37,858 nt of DNA from JALOOE01 sp964423545. GTDB lineage: Bacteria > Chloroflexota > Anaerolineae > CG2-30-64-16. Position numbers and translations under genes: made by a program. The DNA lies in the NCBI GenBank assembly GCA_964423545.1, contig CAYRFV010000012.1:1-37858 (forward strand), given 5' to 3'. Below the pieces are notes generated by a model. That model ran no database searches, was not told the origin of the DNA, and saw only the letters and a program-made list of their open reading frames with translations. Shown here piece after piece: positions 8,700 through 15,433 of the stretch; positions within the stretch are counted from its first letter, which is position 1; every line of letters starts with the position of its first letter.

Positions 8700-9163
8700 G
8701 CCTCGGCGATTATCTGCGCCTGCTGCGGGCCAAGCGTGGGGGCATCACGCCGTGGGATATCGAGGCGGCTTCCGATCTCCCCAAGGGGCTCTACCGCCAG
8801 ATGGAGCAGCGCTACCGGGCCGTGGGCGATGACAGCTCTGTCCAGATTTTGGCCGACTACTACGGTGTGCCGTTTGATGATCTGCGCTGGCGTCTGGATT
8901 GGTCGCGCAAAGCGTTGAGCCGTGCATTGGTCGCTGCGACGACGGGACACGCAGTGATCACGCTGGAGCTATGGAACGGCGAGACGGTGCGCGGCAGCGT
9001 CGCCTGGTGGGACTTGGGCGCCATCGGTCTCAACACCGGCAGCGGGGAGATTTTGGTTGTGCAGCGTCACGCGGTCGAGCGTTGGGAGCCCCGGGCGCCC
9101 GAAGACAGCGCCGATGACGCAGGCGAGTCCGACGACGATGAAGATTCCGCGGCGTCGGATTGA
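8696..9163 (+). CDS. HTH plus Hfq/Sm-like fusion protein (B)
   Basis: A 155-residue protein built like its upstream neighbour without the long linker. Residues 3-66 look like a divergent helix-turn-helix (LGDYLRLLRAKRGGITPWDI, then SVQILADYYGVPFDDLRWRL). Residues 72-132 resemble an Sm/Hfq barrel: a helix, VITLELWNGETVRGSV, GAIGLNTGSGEI and LVVQRHAVERWEP. In the last strand RHAV (124-127) lines up with the KHAI of the Hfq Sm2 motif. The final 20 residues are strongly acidic (DSADDAGESDDDEDSAASD), as is the C-terminal tip of some Hfq proteins. The ATG overlaps the previous stop (ATGA), so the two are translationally coupled and may form a hetero-oligomer. DNA binding, RNA binding or both are possible; no function is established. 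Confidence 0.72.
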   Translation: MSLGDYLRLLRAKRGGITPWDIEAASDLPKGLYRQMEQRYRAVGDDSSVQILADYYGVPFDDLRWRLDWSRKALSRALVAATTGHAVITLELWNGETVRGSVAWWDLGAIGLNTGSGEILVVQRHAVERWEPRAPEDSADDAGESDDDEDSAASD

Positions 9164-9253
9164 TCGATGGGGCACGCGTGGTGTCTCAAGCAGGTCTCAC
9201 ATGCCGCTTTGCGCCCTACACGCCGCAACGAGGCCGCGACGGCTCGCAGCGCT

Positions 9254-9892
9254 TCAGCGCTTGGGTCTGTAGAGACCGGCGGGATTCGCCACCAGCAACC
9301 CCGCACGATAGGACAGGTCATCCACTCGCGTCAGTCCGGCTGCCGCTTCGCTTGAGATGACGGCGAACCGGCGCACTTCGCTCATACGCTTCACGATGGG
9401 CTTCACCCCGTCATCATCCCAGGCCCACCCGAACCGATCGAATTGGCCTAAGTGGAGCGGAACGGTGTAGCCACGCAGCGTCTTCAGGCCGTCGACGTTG
9501 TAGAAGGCCTCAAAGTAGGACATCACCAGCTCGCGCAGGCTGCGATAGACCGGTTCGCGATAGCGAAGTCCAACGAAGTTGGACTTCGCTATCGCGCCAT
9601 AGCAGGCCCCTTGTCGGAACACGGCGAGCACGTGGTCATCGTCCGCGCCGGGCTCAGGCAGAAGATCCACGACAGTCGGTGGATACCCGAGACGCCGCAG
9701 CGCCATCGCTGCGAACAACCCACCATCCAGACAGTGGGCCACCCGGTCGCGAATCACATTGAGCGGGCAACGGTCGCGCTCGTCCGGGCTGTACGGCGTT
9801 GCGTCAAGGTATGCCTGGATTGCCGGCGGGCTCGACAGGGCTGCGAGCTCGGCCCGTTCGGGGTCCGTGAGGAAGTCGTCGATGTGCTGCAT
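9254..9892 (-). CDS. Transglutaminase-like protein
   Basis: A soluble 212-residue protein without signal peptide. The segment VAHCLDGGLFAAMALRRLGY followed by DDDHVLAVFR looks like the Cys and His boxes of a transglutaminase/papain-like fold (Cys54, His87); the third catalytic residue is not clear. A motif AIAKSNFVGLRYREP follows, then a conserved-looking SLRELVMSYFEAFYN. The DNA for that AIAKSN motif is a perfect 19-bp inverted repeat. It begins one base after the stop of the mutarotase-like gene, so the two form an operon. It may be a protease, amidase or cross-linking enzyme; a catalytic role is inferred only. Confidence 0.55.
   Translation of the reverse strand: MQHIDDFLTDPERAELAALSSPPAIQAYLDATPYSPDERDRCPLNVIRDRVAHCLDGGLFAAMALRRLGYPPTVVDLLPEPGADDDHVLAVFRQGACYGAIAKSNFVGLRYREPVYRSLRELVMSYFEAFYNVDGLKTLRGYTVPLHLGQFDRFGWAWDDDGVKPIVKRMSEVRRFAVISSEAAAGLTRVDDLSYRAGLLVANPAGLYRPKR
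9556..9596 (-). repeat. Perfect 19-bp hairpin inside a coding sequence
   Basis: Positions 9556-9574 are exactly complementary to 9578-9596, with only GAA between. The structure encodes residues of the AIAKSNFVGLRYRE motif in the transglutaminase-like gene. A hairpin this long and perfect is not expected in a coding region. Confidence 0.95.
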
Positions 9893-9893
9893 A

Positions 9894-10790
9894 TCAATCG
9901 ACCAGCTTCAGACTGCGAAGCGCCGTGCGCAGTGCGTCGGGTGAATCAGCTCCGCCCATGCCTGTATGCAGCTCCCAGGTCTCGACATGCGCGGTGGATG
10001 CGCCCGGCTCCAGCGTGACCAACGGGCCGAGGCTCTCAACCTCGATGAAGCGATCGCAGCAGTACACCTCGGCATTGCAGCCGAAATCCGGATGTGGCTG
10101 ATCGGCGTGTGGAGCGAAGCGCTTGATGAACAACGTGTCGCCGATAAGATAGCCTGACCAACCATGGCGGTTGAGGACGCCGACTTTGCACGGAGGCAGT
10201 GCAGCGTCAGCCCGGATCAGCACCAGGTCATCGGCGGGCTGCAGCCGGGGATCGGCCCAGCGCGTATAGGGCCACAGCACCAGATGGCGGTTGGGCAGCA
10301 GGCCCGCGGTATCCAGCGCGCCCGTCGGCTGCGGCAGGATCGCCACCCCGCCCAGTCGAAGCTGCGTGATCGCCCACGGCGCCAGCGTGACCGGCCAGAC
10401 CCCGTCGTTTCTCAGGGCATGCGTCAGCGTTACGCTGGGCTGGTTGGGCGCCATCCGGACCTCGATCGACTTGCTGATGCCCGAACCCGGTTCGGCAGGC
10501 TGAGTCACGCGCACGCCGTCCGGCAGATCCTCCAGTGTCACGCCGTCATTGTCCGGGAGGTACGATCGCGGGAAGGCCTCCGGTGAGTGCCACAGGCGAT
10601 GTCCGCCGCGCAGAAAGTAGGGTCCCCACGGCGTCTCGATTCGGATGTCTGGGAGCTCAGCGAGAAGGTTCTCGTCTGACCCCGCAGCAAAGAGCCGCAC
10701 GATGCGAGGGCCGGCCTCGGCCAGGCACTCCAGCCGGACGTGGCCGTTGTCTAGGCCGTGCGTCGGCAGACCGTGAAAATGAGTGGACAT
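9894..10790 (-). CDS. Mutarotase-like (aldose epimerase superfamily) protein
   Basis: A 298-residue protein with no signal peptide and mostly short beta-type segments. The pattern GLDNGHVRLECLAEAGPRIV at the start, then GGHRLWHSPEAFPRSYLPDN, KSIEVRMAPNQPSVTLTHAL, and near the end NAEVYCCDRFIEVESLGP with LEPGASTAHVETWEL, resembles the galactose-mutarotase-like beta-sandwich found in aldose 1-epimerases and DUF4380-type proteins. The predicted acid/base residues could not be assigned with confidence. The start ATG at 10790 follows AAGGCGG at moderate spacing, and a good promoter lies upstream. It is the first gene of a two-gene operon with the transglutaminase-like protein. The sugar or other ligand is unknown. 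Confidence 0.6.
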   Translation of the reverse strand: MSTHFHGLPTHGLDNGHVRLECLAEAGPRIVRLFAAGSDENLLAELPDIRIETPWGPYFLRGGHRLWHSPEAFPRSYLPDNDGVTLEDLPDGVRVTQPAEPGSGISKSIEVRMAPNQPSVTLTHALRNDGVWPVTLAPWAITQLRLGGVAILPQPTGALDTAGLLPNRHLVLWPYTRWADPRLQPADDLVLIRADAALPPCKVGVLNRHGWSGYLIGDTLFIKRFAPHADQPHPDFGCNAEVYCCDRFIEVESLGPLVTLEPGASTAHVETWELHTGMGGADSPDALRTALRSLKLVD

Positions 10791-10840
10791 AACAGAGCCG
10801 CCTTTCTATTGCGTCGGGTGTAGCCGAACCCATGCGGACG

Positions 10841-10869
10841 AGTATACGCGAGGGTCTGGCATTGCGCAA
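10841..10869 (-). promoter_or_regulatory. Promoter of the mutarotase-like operon
   Basis: On the minus strand TTGCGC (10869-10864) is followed after 17 bases by TATACT (10846-10841). Transcription would start near 10834, about 45 bases before the start codon. Confidence 0.6.
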
Positions 10870-10887
10870 AAGACTCCGCGTGGCCTT

Positions 10888-10915
10888 TTGGACTTGGCGC
10901 AGCCTGTGGTATTCT
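10888..10915 (+). promoter_or_regulatory. Possible promoter of the murein-peptide operon
   Basis: TTGGAC (10888-10893), 16 bases, then TATTCT (10910-10915). It is weaker than the divergent promoter but is the best match upstream of the epimerase gene. Confidence 0.35.
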
Positions 10916-10994
10916 CCCTTCTGATGCTCGCAGCCGGGCCGCAGGGTGGTCGGGCGCTGCCGTCGCAGATGTTTCCCGGAGTTGTCCGTCGGCA

Positions 10995-12044
10995 ATGACT
11001 ACATCGCTCCCGCGCCTCGTCTGGCAGCGCCACGTCCTGCACTTGAGGAACCCCTTTCGCCTCTCCTACGGGGTGAGCGAGATGCGCCAGGTTTTCTGGA
11101 TTCGCCTGGCTGACGATGCGGGTTGGGGCGAAGCCGCGATCCCTCCCTACTACGGTGTTGACGACGCTGCGATGATCGCGACGTGGGAGTCCGCCGCCCG
11201 GCGCAGCGAGGCTTTTCCCGACGACCCCACCGAAGTCGAAGCGTGGGTCGGCGGCTCAGGGCCGGCGCCGGCGCGCTGCGCGCTCGATCTGGCCTTGCAC
11301 GATCGCATCGCGCGGCAGCGCGGCGTGCCGTTCCACCGTATGCTTGGCCTGCCGGCCCCGCCTCCTTTGCCTACCTCGTTCACCATCGGCATGGATGCGC
11401 CCGAGGAGATGGCGCGTCTGGCGGCGGCCGCAGCAACCTACCCGGTCCTTAAGATCAAGCTCGGATCCGACAACGATCCAGCTCGTCTTGCGGCCGTGCG
11501 GGCCGCCCGGCCCGACGCGCGCCTGCGGGTGGACGCCAACGCCGGCTGGTCTGCCGACGAAGCGCTCGCGCGGATCGAGGAGCTTGAAAGCTGTGGACTG
11601 GAGATGATTGAGCAGCCGGTTGCTAAGCACGATATCTCCGGCATGGGGCGCGTGCAGGCGCACACGACGCTTCCCGTGGTTGCGGATGAGTCGGTGCAAT
11701 CGATGGAGGATATCGAGGCGCTGGCGGCTGTGGGGGTGCGGGGCATCAACCTGAAGCTCCAGAAGGTCGGCGGACTGAGTCCGGCCCTCCGTATGCTGGT
11801 TCGCGCCCGTAGCCTTGGCCTACGCGTGCTCCTGGGTTGCATGATAGAGACGTCGTTGGGCACAACGGCGATGGCTCACCTGGCCGGGTTGGCTGATTGG
11901 CTGGATCTCGATGCGCCGCTGCTGATCACAGACGACCCCTTCGTCGGCCTCACCTACGGGCTGCGCGCCCAGGTGCAGATTCCGGAGCGGCCAGGGATCG
12001 GCGCAACACTCAGGCCGGATCTCAACCAAGGACCGGACCCGTGA
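10995..12044 (+). CDS. Dipeptide epimerase (L-Ala-D/L-Glu epimerase type)
   Basis: An enolase-superfamily enzyme of 349 residues that should interconvert L-Ala-D-Glu and L-Ala-L-Glu, a step in breaking down murein peptides. The KxK motif is Lys153/Lys155 in LKIKLG; Mg ligands are Asp180 (RVDANAGW), Glu206 (EMIEQPV) and Asp231 (VADESV); the second acid/base Lys is Lys254 in NLKLQKVGG. The DxD motif of dipeptide epimerases is Asp304/Asp306 in DLDAPLLI, and GCMIETSLG is present. These separate it from muconate cycloisomerases and o-succinylbenzoate synthases. The gene overlaps the M19 dipeptidase by four bases (GTGA), and an NlpC/P60 enzyme follows, as in the B. subtilis ykf cluster. Exact dipeptide preference cannot be read. 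Confidence 0.88.
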   Translation: MTTSLPRLVWQRHVLHLRNPFRLSYGVSEMRQVFWIRLADDAGWGEAAIPPYYGVDDAAMIATWESAARRSEAFPDDPTEVEAWVGGSGPAPARCALDLALHDRIARQRGVPFHRMLGLPAPPPLPTSFTIGMDAPEEMARLAAAAATYPVLKIKLGSDNDPARLAAVRAARPDARLRVDANAGWSADEALARIEELESCGLEMIEQPVAKHDISGMGRVQAHTTLPVVADESVQSMEDIEALAAVGVRGINLKLQKVGGLSPALRMLVRARSLGLRVLLGCMIETSLGTTAMAHLAGLADWLDLDAPLLITDDPFVGLTYGLRAQVQIPERPGIGATLRPDLNQGPDP

Positions 12045-13132
12045 CGGAGCAGCACAGCCTCGGCGCAATGCGGTTCTTCGACGCGCACTGCGACACCGTC
12101 ATGCGCGTCCTTGACGGCGGACTCGATTTTGTGACCGGTCAGGGTCGTGCGCATGCTGATCTGCCGCGTCTGCTCGCCGCAGGGCACTGCGTCCAGCTCT
12201 TTGCCATCTTTGCGCCCGCAAGCCAGTATCCTGATCGTGACCTGCACGCCTTTGCCGTCGAACTCCTGGGCGTCATCACAGGCTGGACGACCACATCCGG
12301 CGGACGGCTGCGACTCATCAAGGACGCAGGCGATCTGCGCGAGGTGTGCGGCGACGCGAATGCACTGGGCGCGCTCTTGGGCATGGAGGGTGCTGACCCT
12401 CTTGGGGACAACGCTGACAATCTCAGCCACTTCCACCAGTTAGGCCTGCGCAGCCTGATTCCGGCCTGGAGCGACAACGCGTTTTCAGGCACGTGCATGG
12501 GTTCCGGTGGTTCATTGACGCCCGAGGGCGTCCGGTTGGTGGAGTGCGCTGAGGCGCTGCGCGTGATGGTCGACGTCTCGCACCTTTCCGACGCGGCGTT
12601 CGATCGCGTGTGTCAGATCACGCGACGGCCCTTCGTGGCCAGCCATTCCAACTGCCGGGCGATCTGCCCCAGTCCGCGCAACCTGACCGACGGGCAGATA
12701 TGCGGCCTTGCGATGCGCGGCGGCGTCATGGGTATCAACCTGTCGGCGGATTTCCTCGCGCCTGACTATATGGCGTCGTGGGACGCCATCGTTGGCCCGG
12801 CCTACGCGGCCGCCCGGCAGACTGGAGATCTTGAGGAGCGACGGCGAATCCGCGACGCGGCGCGTGCCAGGTTGGTCCAGATTCCACTGCCTCCGCCAGA
12901 GTGGGTCGCTCGCCACGTACGCCACGCGATCGATGTGGGCGGCGAGGATTGCATTGGCCTGGGCGGCGATCTGGATGGCATCACCACCATGCCGACCGGC
13001 ATCACGGGCGCCGAAAGCTATCCCGCCATCGCCGACCTGCTGTTGGCCGCGGGGCTGACCTCCGCACAGGTCGAGAAGGTCTGCTATCGGAACATGGCGC
13101 GTGTCTATTCCGAAGTGCTGGGTGAGGGGTGA
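12041..13132 (+). CDS. Membrane dipeptidase (peptidase M19)
   Basis: A zinc dipeptidase of the renal dipeptidase family, 363 residues, without signal peptide, so cytoplasmic. Metal-binding features are His16 and Asp18 in FFDAHCDTV, the bridging Glu in LGMEGADPLG, His in MVDVSHLSD and the SHSN segment (FVASHSNCRAICPSPRNL). Near the end CIGLGGDLDGITTMPTGI carries the conserved GxDxDG-type loop. The start is GTG 12041, which overlaps the epimerase stop; ATG 12068 is an alternative. Coupled to the epimerase, it would hydrolyse the L-Ala-L-Glu product (inferred) to free amino acids. The stop is four bases before the NlpC/P60 start. Confidence 0.9.
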   Translation: MTEQHSLGAMRFFDAHCDTVMRVLDGGLDFVTGQGRAHADLPRLLAAGHCVQLFAIFAPASQYPDRDLHAFAVELLGVITGWTTTSGGRLRLIKDAGDLREVCGDANALGALLGMEGADPLGDNADNLSHFHQLGLRSLIPAWSDNAFSGTCMGSGGSLTPEGVRLVECAEALRVMVDVSHLSDAAFDRVCQITRRPFVASHSNCRAICPSPRNLTDGQICGLAMRGGVMGINLSADFLAPDYMASWDAIVGPAYAAARQTGDLEERRRIRDAARARLVQIPLPPPEWVARHVRHAIDVGGEDCIGLGGDLDGITTMPTGITGAESYPAIADLLLAAGLTSAQVEKVCYRNMARVYSEVLGEG

Positions 13133-13136
13133 GGGA

Positions 13137-14167
13137 ATGGGCGAACAGGTGGCCCAACTCCTGGCCGGGATTGCCGGGCGCTTCAGCGATTCGCGGCTGC
13201 AGCTCTGCGAGCTCGAAGTGGCGGCCTGCGATACGAATCGTTGTGTGCTGTCCGACGCCGTGCTCGACGAGGAGACGCTGGGCGCGGTGCTGGTGGAACT
13301 GCGCGCTCGCCACCCCGATGTGCAGTTCGATGCGGCTTCGGTTCAGGTGCTGCGCCGATCAGGGCTGTCACGCCTGATCGTGGCGACCAACCTGACCGGG
13401 CTATATGCCCAGCCTTCGTTTTTGGCCGAAATGCTCAGTGAGCTTCTCGCTGGCTGTCTTGTCGAGGTGCTGCGCGAGCAGGAGCGCTGGTGCTTCGTCC
13501 GCCAGGAGGACGGATACCTGGGTTGGGTGTATCGACCGTATCTGGCCGAGAGCGCCGGGACACCTCCGGCGTGGACGCACGTGGTTTGCGAGCCGGTCAG
13601 CCTGGTTCGAGGCGCCCCGGCGGCTGATGCATTGCTGGTCACGCGTCTCCTGGGTGGTGCGCGAGTCTCCGCTTGTGAGTCCGGTGGCGGGTGGATCCAC
13701 CTGGCGCCCGGTGCTGGGGCGGGGGGCTGGGTGGCCGAGCACGAACTCCGGCGGCTCACAGCCCTGCCGGCGGGCGAGTCAGCGCAGCGCGTCCAGATCG
13801 TGGCGGACGCGATGCGTTTCGTGGGCGTGCCATACCGGTGGGGAGGGTGCACCGCGTTCGGGATCGACTGCTCGGGATTTGCGCGACTATTGCATTATCT
13901 GAGCGGCCTGAGCCTCCCGCGGGACGCCGACATGCAGTTCGGCGCCGGAAGGCCCGTGGAGCCCCCTACCAACCTGGTGATCTGCTCTTCTTCGGCGAGC
14001 CGAGACGGGCGGAATTGCCTCGCATCACCCATGTGGCTGTGAGCCTCGGAGGGTGGCGCATCATTCATTCCTCGCGCGCTCGGAACGGCGTCTACGAAGA
14101 CGACGTACAGACTGTGGCGCATCTGCGAGAGAGCTTCGTGGCGGCTAGGACCTTCTGCCACGGATAG
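13137..14167 (+). pseudogene. NlpC/P60 endopeptidase with SH3 domains, frameshifted
   Basis: Read across one frameshift this is a YkfC-like gamma-D-Glu-diamino acid endopeptidase of about 344 residues. An N-terminal region is followed by two SH3b-like domains (about 75-140 and 150-215) and a C-terminal NlpC/P60 domain. The catalytic Cys is Cys245 in FGIDCSGFARLL; the His lies in RITHVAVSLGG and the third polar residue in RIIHSS. After EPP the frame is lost at a run of five Cs (13962-13966). One extra C would restore EPPYQPGDLLFFG, the expected family sequence. Without it the protein stops at 14042 and lacks the catalytic His. Homopolymer context favours a sequencing error over real decay. No signal peptide is seen, so it would act in the cytoplasm on imported peptides. 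ATG 13137 follows GGGTGAGGG. Confidence 0.8.
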
Positions 14168-14181
14168 CGACGAGAACGCCA

Positions 14182-15291
14182 ATGCCAGTGGAATATCGAG
14201 TGGAGAGCCCGGTGGGCCCGCGCGTGCTGATCAACGGCCGCTGGCGCGACTACTTCTCAGGTTGCAGCTACCTGGGGCTGCAAAGCCATCCGGGGCTTTT
14301 GAATGCCGCGGCGGAAGCCCTGCAGCGATATGGCCTCGGAACGGCCACCTCGCGCGGAGGCTACGGCGAGCATCCCCTCTATCGCTCGGTTGAGACAGCG
14401 GCTGCAGCCTACTGGCGCGCCGAGCGCGCCCTCTACTATGTGACGGCCTACCTGGGGAATGCGGTGCTGCTTCAGGGCCTGCGTGGGCTGTATGAGCGCA
14501 TCTTCATCGATGATGCGAGCCATTACAGTGTGTGGGATGGCGCAGCCACGACGAGCTTGCCCCTGCATCCGTTCCGGCACCTCGATGCGCCCGACCTCGC
14601 GGACCGGCTGCGCCGGCTTCTGGCGCCGGGCGAGCGGCCTCTGGTCATCAGCGACGGAATCTTCCCGGTCTCGGGCGAGATCGCGCCAGCAGCCGACTAC
14701 GCGACCGTGCTGGCGAACTATGAAGGGAGCGTGCTCTGCCTGGACGACGCGCATGCCACCGGTGTTCTGGGGGAGAACGGGCTGGGCAGCCTGGAGTATT
14801 GGGGGTTGGAGTCGCACGGGAGCTGTTTCGCCGCGCACACGTTGAGCAAGGCGCTCGGGAGTCATGGCGGCGTGATCGCAGGGAACGCCGCCTGGATCGA
14901 GCGGCTGAGTCGCAACGCGAAGGCGCTGGTGGCCACGAGTCCGTCGCCTCTGCCGGCTGCGGCGGCAGCTGCCTGGGCGCTTGACTTCATGCGAGTTAAT
15001 GCCGACCTGCGCAACCGGCTGCGCGCGAACGTGGCGCGGGCGCGGGCGGGGATGCGGGCCTTGGGCTGGGACTTGGCCGACTCACCGGCGCCGATTCTCT
15101 GCCTGCGCGCCCGATCGGGCGTGGACCTGGCGCGGCTTCAGTGTGAGCTGTTCGCCAACGACATCTGCGTGGCGCACGTGACGAGCTACAGCAGCACCCC
15201 GGTCGGAGGCGCGTTGCGGGTCGCGATCTTTGCAACGCACCAAGCGGAGCAGATCGACGGCCTGATTGCCGTATTGGGGCGCTTGCTCTAG
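14182..15291 (+). CDS. Alpha-oxoamine synthase family PLP enzyme
   Basis: A fold-type I PLP enzyme of 369 residues resembling 8-amino-7-oxononanoate synthase, glycine C-acetyltransferase and relatives, which condense an amino acid with an acyl-CoA. Family segments are YFSGCSYLGLQSHP, GTATSRGGYGEHPLYRSVE, FIDDASHYSVWDGA, CLDDAHATGVLGENG and the PLP-binding Lys223 in HTLSKALGSHGG. It starts fourteen bases after the NlpC/P60 gene, so it appears to be the last gene of the murein-peptide operon. No other biotin gene is in the window, so bioF is not assigned. L-alanine released by the upstream dipeptidase is a possible substrate; this is speculation. Confidence 0.78.
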   Translation: MPVEYRVESPVGPRVLINGRWRDYFSGCSYLGLQSHPGLLNAAAEALQRYGLGTATSRGGYGEHPLYRSVETAAAAYWRAERALYYVTAYLGNAVLLQGLRGLYERIFIDDASHYSVWDGAATTSLPLHPFRHLDAPDLADRLRRLLAPGERPLVISDGIFPVSGEIAPAADYATVLANYEGSVLCLDDAHATGVLGENGLGSLEYWGLESHGSCFAAHTLSKALGSHGGVIAGNAAWIERLSRNAKALVATSPSPLPAAAAAAWALDFMRVNADLRNRLRANVARARAGMRALGWDLADSPAPILCLRARSGVDLARLQCELFANDICVAHVTSYSSTPVGGALRVAIFATHQAEQIDGLIAVLGRLL

Positions 15292-15309
15292 CAGCCCCGG
15301 TCACTCTCT

Positions 15310-15338
15310 TTGACAGTCCATCCACTTCCGGGTAAAAT
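15310..15338 (+). promoter_or_regulatory. Strong promoter of the EF-G-like gene
   Basis: A perfect TTGACA (15310-15315), 17 bases, then TAAAAT (15333-15338). Transcription would start near 15345, leaving a leader of about 88 bases. It is the best housekeeping-type promoter seen in the window. Confidence 0.85.
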
Positions 15339-15364
15339 AGTTCAGTTGACGACAGACAGTTTAC

Positions 15365-15396
15365 GACTTCCGAAGTCCGGCAAGGCTTCGGAAGTC
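15365..15396 (+). promoter_or_regulatory. Leader hairpin upstream of the EF-G-like gene
   Basis: GACTTCCGAAG (15365-15375) pairs perfectly with CTTCGGAAGTC (15386-15396) around a ten-base loop within the predicted leader. No T run follows, so it is more likely a stabilising or regulatory element than a terminator. Confidence 0.6.
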
Positions 15397-15433
15397 TTCA
15401 TGATCGATCCTGAGCACAGGTCGAGGAGGTTTC

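Noticed and set aside
9230..9260. AGCGCT-type palindromes near the end of the transglutaminase-like gene
   Set aside because: Short GC-rich palindromes are common here; the pairing is too weak for a firm terminator call.
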